A DNA stretch of 64,000 nucleotides, taken from NCBI GenBank assembly GCA_036490335.1, contig DASXEB010000023.1, positions 186,001 through 250,000 on the forward strand, written 5' to 3'. Both the position numbers and the translations under genes were made by a program. This document shows positions 60,430 to 64,000 of the stretch, piece by piece. The notes below the pieces were generated by a model that was not told the origin of the DNA, made no database searches, and saw only the letters and a program-made list of their open reading frames with translations. Each line of letters starts with the position of its first letter. Position 1 is the first letter of the stretch. The stretch is from Palsa-1392 sp036490335 (GTDB lineage: Bacteria; Verrucomicrobiota; Verrucomicrobiia; Chthoniobacterales; UBA10450).

Positions 60430-61217
60430 TGCGGCAGCAGATTGGGAAAGGCGAGCGCGGTCAGGGCGAGAAAATTGAAGAGCGCGTGCATCGTCATCGA
60501 GACGAGAATCGAGCCGCTCCATTCATAGGCAAGCGTGAGGCAGCCGCCGAGAACAAAGAGCGGCGCGAAGCTCGGCAGATGCGCATGAACGGCGGCGAAA
60601 AGGAGGGCGTTTAAAAGCAGACCGGCAGCACGGCCGAGGTAGCGCTTGAAGACGCCGTAAAGAAAGAATCGGAAGATAAATTCTTCGGTCATCGGCGCGA
60701 TGCTGATCGCGAGGACGATGATCATGATGCGCTGCTGCAAGGTCTCCGAACCGGTAAACATCTCGACGATTTGCTGCCGGCTCGAGCCGCCGCCGATGAG
60801 GGAATTGGAAATTCCTTCGGCGACATAAAGCAGGGGATAGGCGGCGAAAAGCAGCACCGCGGCCGTGCTGACGATGCGACCGAAACCGAGACGCGAAAAT
60901 CCGCCTAACGAAATAATGTTAAACCCGCGCAGCCGCAAAAGCGTGATCAAAACGATGAGCAGACCGAAAGAAAACGCCGCGGTGAGAATGAGATCGCGCG
61001 TGTGATACACGGCCTCGCCCGCGCGCAGGGCTGCGAAGAGATTTAAACCGAACCAGGCGATGAGGAGAACGGCGGCGATCGCCTCAGGAAAACCGAAACG
61101 CTTTTCATCCAGCGCCGTCGCGCCGCCGACGTCGCGCGTCGCGACCTGGCGGAGAAGCGAAAGGTAAACGCAAAGCCCGATGGCGACGAGCAGCGTGTTG
61201 ATCAAGCTGTCGAACAT
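60426..61217 (-). CDS. CPBP-family intramembrane metalloprotease (CAAX-type)
   Basis: 263 residues with about 8 hydrophobic segments. PMTEEFIFRFFLYGVFKRYLG has the EExxxR motif, with HAHLPSFA and MHALFNFLAL the histidine motifs. Family members include Rce1-like and bacteriocin-immunity proteins; the role here is unknown. Two to four genes around it are coupled. Confidence 0.88.
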   Translation of the reverse strand: MFDSLINTLLVAIGLCVYLSLLRQVATRDVGGATALDEKRFGFPEAIAAVLLIAWFGLNLFAALRAGEAVYHTRDLILTAAFSFGLLIVLITLLRLRGFNIISLGGFSRLGFGRIVSTAAVLLFAAYPLLYVAEGISNSLIGGGSSRQQIVEMFTGSETLQQRIMIIVLAISIAPMTEEFIFRFFLYGVFKRYLGRAAGLLLNALLFAAVHAHLPSFAPLFVLGGCLTLAYEWSGSILVSMTMHALFNFLALTALAFPNLLPQ

Positions 61218-61232
61218 GCCGCGGCGCGTTCG

Positions 61233-62240
61233 TTAGGGCGCGTAAAAGGCCGGCAGGAAATAGGCGCGACCGCTTTGCAGTTGCGGGCCGACTTCGCCGG
61301 GAACGGTAAGCTCGATTTTGGTGTCGCCGCTTTTCGTTAGCATGCGAACGAACCGCCCCCAGCTGAACGGCGGCATGTATTTCACGATCGCGGCGTCGGG
61401 GGCGTGCGCGAGGTCGCGCGCCTTGATGTAGGCGTCGTCGAGCTGGCCGAGGCCGTCGATCAATTTGTCATCGAGCGCGTCGCGTCCGGAAAGGATGCGG
61501 CCGTCGGCGATGCCGTTGCGCAGCGAGTCGGCGGAGAGATGCCGCTCGCTCGCGACGATGCCGAGAAATTGCTCGTAGGTTTTCATGACGAAGCTCTGGA
61601 TGTAATCGTGTTCCTCCGGCGTGATGGGCCGCGCGCCGTTGAGCATGTCCTTGAATTTTCCGCTTTTGAAAACGATCGAGGCGAGCCCGATTTTGTTGAA
61701 GAGCTGCTCGTAATTCAGCGTCTCGATGATGACGCCGATGCTGCCGGTGATGCTCGTCTCATTCGCCATCAAAAACTGGCCGCCGCAGGAAACGTAATAG
61801 CCGCCGGACGCGGCGAGCGATTCCATGTAAACGACGACCGGTTTGCGCGCGCGCGTCTGCACGACGGCGTGATAAATCATGTCGGCCGCGGTCACTTCGC
61901 CGCCGGGCGAATCGACTTCGAGCACGACCGCGCGGACGTGATCATCGTTGCGCGCCTGTTCCAATTCCCAGCGCAAATCTTCCACCATCGAGTCACCGAC
62001 GTTGCCGGGAACGCCGGTGCTGATGAGCCCGCGCAGGGTGATGACGGCGATCTTGCTCGAGCTGCCGCGCGCGCCGTTTTCGATGATCAACTCCTGAAAA
62101 CGCGGGCGGTATTCGACCTGCGCGCCGTTGCCTTCGAAGCGTCGAAACGCCGTCGCGGTGAGAATGAAATTGACGAGGAGGCTGACGCACAAGGCGACAA
62201 ACAAAAATATGCTGAGACAACCGAGTTTGCGGTTCGCCAT
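61233..62240 (-). CDS. sppA: Signal peptide peptidase SppA (S49)
   Basis: 335 residues, one N-terminal membrane anchor (about 10-30). SLAASGGYYVSCGG contains the catalytic serine and the downstream SGKFKDML lysine region supports S49 dyad chemistry. It degrades signal peptide remnants in the membrane. It ends the minus-strand block; its stop lies in a one-mismatch octamer. Confidence 0.9.
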   Translation of the reverse strand: MANRKLGCLSIFLFVALCVSLLVNFILTATAFRRFEGNGAQVEYRPRFQELIIENGARGSSSKIAVITLRGLISTGVPGNVGDSMVEDLRWELEQARNDDHVRAVVLEVDSPGGEVTAADMIYHAVVQTRARKPVVVYMESLAASGGYYVSCGGQFLMANETSITGSIGVIIETLNYEQLFNKIGLASIVFKSGKFKDMLNGARPITPEEHDYIQSFVMKTYEQFLGIVASERHLSADSLRNGIADGRILSGRDALDDKLIDGLGQLDDAYIKARDLAHAPDAAIVKYMPPFSWGRFVRMLTKSGDTKIELTVPGEVGPQLQSGRAYFLPAFYAP

Positions 62241-62346
62241 GACCGGATGAAATCGCCGAAGAAGCGTGGCCGCACAAGCGCTTTTCCACGGGGCGCGCGC
62301 GGGGCCGACGGACGTGGCAGGAAAGCTGCTAATTCAATGGCGCATT

Positions 62347-62574
62347 ATGGGGCCAATAACTTCGGGGGGAGATTTGAAACTAAGCAAGCCTGCGGTCCGG
62401 CATCTGCCGAAACGAAAACCAAGCAAGAAGACGAAGCGCGGACGGAAAACGACGGCAGCGAAGAACCCCGCGGACGAAAATAATCGCGCGGCTGTCGGAA
62501 CCCTCACCCGAACGAAAAGCTTGCTCCTGGCAGCGTTGAAGGTCTGGGAATTGAAGCAGGGAATTCGCGACTAG
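62347..62574 (+). CDS. Small basic hypothetical protein
   Basis: 75 residues from ATG 62347 (frame open from 62266). Lys/Arg-rich centre (HLPKRKPSKKTKRGRKTTAAK) and a hydrophobic end with LLLAALKVWELKQ. No family recognised, no clear ribosome-binding site checked. Could be spurious. Confidence 0.35.
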   Translation: MGPITSGGDLKLSKPAVRHLPKRKPSKKTKRGRKTTAAKNPADENNRAAVGTLTRTKSLLLAALKVWELKQGIRD

Positions 62575-62766
62575 CGGAAGCGTTCTTCAGCCGATTCTCG
62601 TCCGACCGGCGCCGAAAATCGATCGTTAGGCGCAAGGGATTGCGGACGCTTTTGTTCGTTGTCGCGTCCAGATTTTTCTGGATTCGCGAACGGGTTTCGC
62701 CTATGTTTGCGGTTCGCCCGACATAAGCCGCCTTTCGCGCGTCGGCGTCGTCACCATTCTTCGTTT

Positions 62767-64000
62767 ATGAAAAAACTTCGCTCATTGATTCTTACTCTTT
62801 TCGTCGGTGCGCTGGCTGCTTCGACGACTTTCGCAAAGACCATTCCGCTCACGCCCGAGCGCGCCGGTCACACCGCGACTTTGCTTCCGTCGGGACTCGT
62901 CCTCATCAGCGGCGGCGTGAATGAAACCGCGACGCTCGATTCCGCTCTGCTTTACAATCCCGGCAATCACACCTTCACCGCGACCGGCAACATGACGACC
63001 GCGCGGGCCTATCACACCTCGACCCTGTTGCAGGATGGTCGCGTGCTCCTCACCGGCGGCATTCTGAGCAGCGGCCAGCAATTAAAAACCGCGGAATTCT
63101 ACGACCCCACGACCGGCGTCTTCACCCAGGTCGCGCATCAAATGACGGTCGCGCGCAGCAAACACACCGCCAGCCTCCTGCCCGACGGACGGGTGCTAAT
63201 CGTCGGCGGGAAAAATGCCGATGTCTTCGACCCGAGCACGCAGGTTTTCACCGCGGTGCCCAATTCGCCGAATCGCACCAGCCAATCGGCCGTGAATCTG
63301 AGCGACGGCACGGTCCTGATCACCGGCGGTTATGCCGGCCATCTCGCGTCGTCGGACGCGTGGATTTACGACCCGACTGCCGGCGCGTTCACGCAACTCG
63401 CGGCGATCATGACGGTGCCGCGAGCGAATCACACCAGCACGTTGATGCTCGACGGCCGGGTGATGATCGCGGGCGGTTTTTCGGGAACGAGTCCGCACGA
63501 CGAAACCGAGATTTACGATCCCTCCACGCAGACCTTCAGCAAGTCAGGTAAGATGCACTATCACCGTTCCAATCAGGACGCACTGCTCTTGCCCGACGGC
63601 GATGTGCTCGTGATCGGCGGCACGACTTTGGAGAGCGGCTTCCTCGCCGTTAACGAAGTCTGGACGCCCAGCACCGGACGCTGGACGGTCCACGACACGA
63701 TGCAGGAAAATCGCACCGGCCCCACCGCGACCATGCTCAACAACGGCACCATCCTCGTCACTGGCGGCATCACCGGCAACACCACCCTGCAATCGGCCGA
63801 AATCCTCGACCCGGTCACGCACGTCTTCACCTCGTTAGGCAACATGCAGGTCGCGCGCAATCAGCACACCGACACGCTCCTCACAGACGGCCGCGTCCTT
63901 CTCGCTGGCGGCAGCACCGATTCCGTTTATCTCAGCTCGGCCGAGGTCTTCGATCCGTCGAGTAACACTTTCAGCCTCGTCGGCTCGCTCGCCGTCGCGC
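62767..64000 (+). CDS. Secreted Kelch-repeat protein, 3' partial
   Basis: The frame from ATG 62767 stays open to the window end (at least 411 residues). Signal peptide MKKLRSLILTLFVGALAASTTFA. At least six Kelch-type repeats follow, with recurring blocks like TARAYHTSTLLQDGRVLLTGG, VARSKHTASLLPDGRVLIVGG and NHTSTLMLDGRVMIAGG. These fold as a beta-propeller that usually binds partners or sugars. Function unknown. Confidence 0.85.
   Translation, partial: MKKLRSLILTLFVGALAASTTFAKTIPLTPERAGHTATLLPSGLVLISGGVNETATLDSALLYNPGNHTFTATGNMTTARAYHTSTLLQDGRVLLTGGILSSGQQLKTAEFYDPTTGVFTQVAHQMTVARSKHTASLLPDGRVLIVGGKNADVFDPSTQVFTAVPNSPNRTSQSAVNLSDGTVLITGGYAGHLASSDAWIYDPTAGAFTQLAAIMTVPRANHTSTLMLDGRVMIAGGFSGTSPHDETEIYDPSTQTFSKSGKMHYHRSNQDALLLPDGDVLVIGGTTLESGFLAVNEVWTPSTGRWTVHDTMQENRTGPTATMLNNGTILVTGGITGNTTLQSAEILDPVTHVFTSLGNMQVARNQHTDTLLTDGRVLLAGGSTDSVYLSSAEVFDPSSNTFSLVGSLAVA

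Larger units (their letters stand above)
424..63840. repeat. Dispersed octamer CGTTAGGC / GCCTAACG, about 99 copies
   Basis: Left coordinates of CGTTAGGC on the plus strand: 424, 817, 1759, 1772, 2069, 2165, 3238, 3255, 3955, 4116, 4455, 5282, 9050, 11013, 11843, 12157, 12888, 13887, 14271, 14826, 15304, 15345, 16369, 18962, 20881, 22530, 25165, 29183, 35832, 38136, 39583, 40006, 43572, 43758, 44998, 45283, 46333, 46573, 47466, 49032, 55147, 56653, 56663, 56673, 57877, 59483, 59587, 59670, 60246, 62624, 63833. GCCTAACG: 2363, 2666, 5550, 6580, 7218, 7853, 8028, 8081, 9256, 9960, 10110, 13111, 13318, 13762, 16919, 19065, 21890, 23224, 23748, 24196, 24618, 26112, 26291, 38622, 41075, 41095, 41115, 41491, 42742, 42757, 43778, 44013, 44267, 44286, 45823, 46045, 46058, 46359, 47958, 48435, 48792, 57078, 58541, 58735, 59067, 60141, 60378, 60903. 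Nearly all extend to TCGTTAGGC. About nine one- or two-mismatch forms also occur (for example near 8714, 10150, 46983, 54992, 57634). Counted by eye; a few may be missed. Confidence 0.97.

Noticed and set aside
62575..62766. Intergenic region before the Kelch gene
   Set aside because: Contains one octamer (62624) and a weak CCAGA-TTTT-TCTGG hairpin; no regulatory site is convincing.
424..63840. Octamer as Chi, KOPS or a restriction/HIP1-like palindrome
   Set aside because: Balanced orientation argues against Chi and KOPS at this scale, and the word is not palindromic; without replication-strand data I cannot fully exclude the first two.
1..64000. CRISPR arrays, tRNA or rRNA genes, prophage, integrase
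   Set aside because: None seen: the tandem repeats have no unique spacers of CRISPR length, no cloverleaf was recognised, and no integrase or terminase frame is present.

Overview
The window looks like chromosome from a GC-rich soil or freshwater Verrucomicrobiota, Chthoniobacterales-like. This is inferred from gene content: an HPr kinase/HPr/enzyme I set without sugar permeases, large secreted proteins with repeated 'GPSLG' C-terminal modules, a PEP-CTERM-like anchor, and many housekeeping genes in short operons. No 16S or tRNA gene was found to confirm it.

Layout. 1-1.7 kb: a 5'-truncated matrixin-like protease and a secreted protein. 1.7-7.1 kb (minus): a scavenging block with a secreted carboxypeptidase Q-like M28 peptidase, 5-oxoprolinase PxpB/PxpC/PxpA and an APC permease. 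7.2-11.6 kb: purC, then a glycan cluster (DegT-like aminotransferase, WbqC-like protein, methyltransferase, glycosyltransferase). 11.6-16.3 kb (minus): mdh, malQ and a UvrD/PcrA helicase. 16.5-20.1 kb (plus): response regulator, hprK, HPr and enzyme I. 20.2-26.0 kb (mostly minus): uppS, purA, M23 peptidase, uppP, glnB and gmd, with a tiny DUF3309-like gene. 26.2-28.2 kb: L,D-transpeptidase coupled to a GlcD-type oxidase. 28.3-38.7 kb: an accessory-looking zone with a PQQ-type dehydrogenase, a 21-bp palindromic tandem array, rlmN, surface proteins, a second 21-bp array, a MITE-like inverted-repeat element and a cNMP-binding/thioredoxin reductase-like fusion. 38.8-41.1 kb: ECF sigma and putative anti-sigma factor. 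41.2-49.8 kb: aminopeptidase N, S2P protease, LarB, GNAT, rpmH (L34), and an AttH-like protein with an FtsX permease. 49.8-54.3 kb: pseudogene remnants, small secreted proteins and a BNR-propeller protein. 54.5-62.2 kb: ABC-2 permease, a DksA-like fusion with rpmG and rpsR, then alr-tsaB-tsaE-thiL-CPBP-sppA. The end holds a 3'-truncated Kelch protein.

The strongest unexplained signal is a dispersed octamer, CGTTAGGC (usually TCGTTAGGC), which I count by eye about 99 times in 64 kb on both strands (51 forward, 48 reverse). About 2-3 would be expected by chance. It lies inside conserved genes, at stop codons and stop/start junctions, in tandem clusters, and as a perfect inverted pair between convergent genes. 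It is almost absent from 26.3-38.1 kb and 49.0-55.1 kb. This is the signature of a DNA-uptake-sequence-like or other genome-wide sequence-recognition system; I know of no description of this word.
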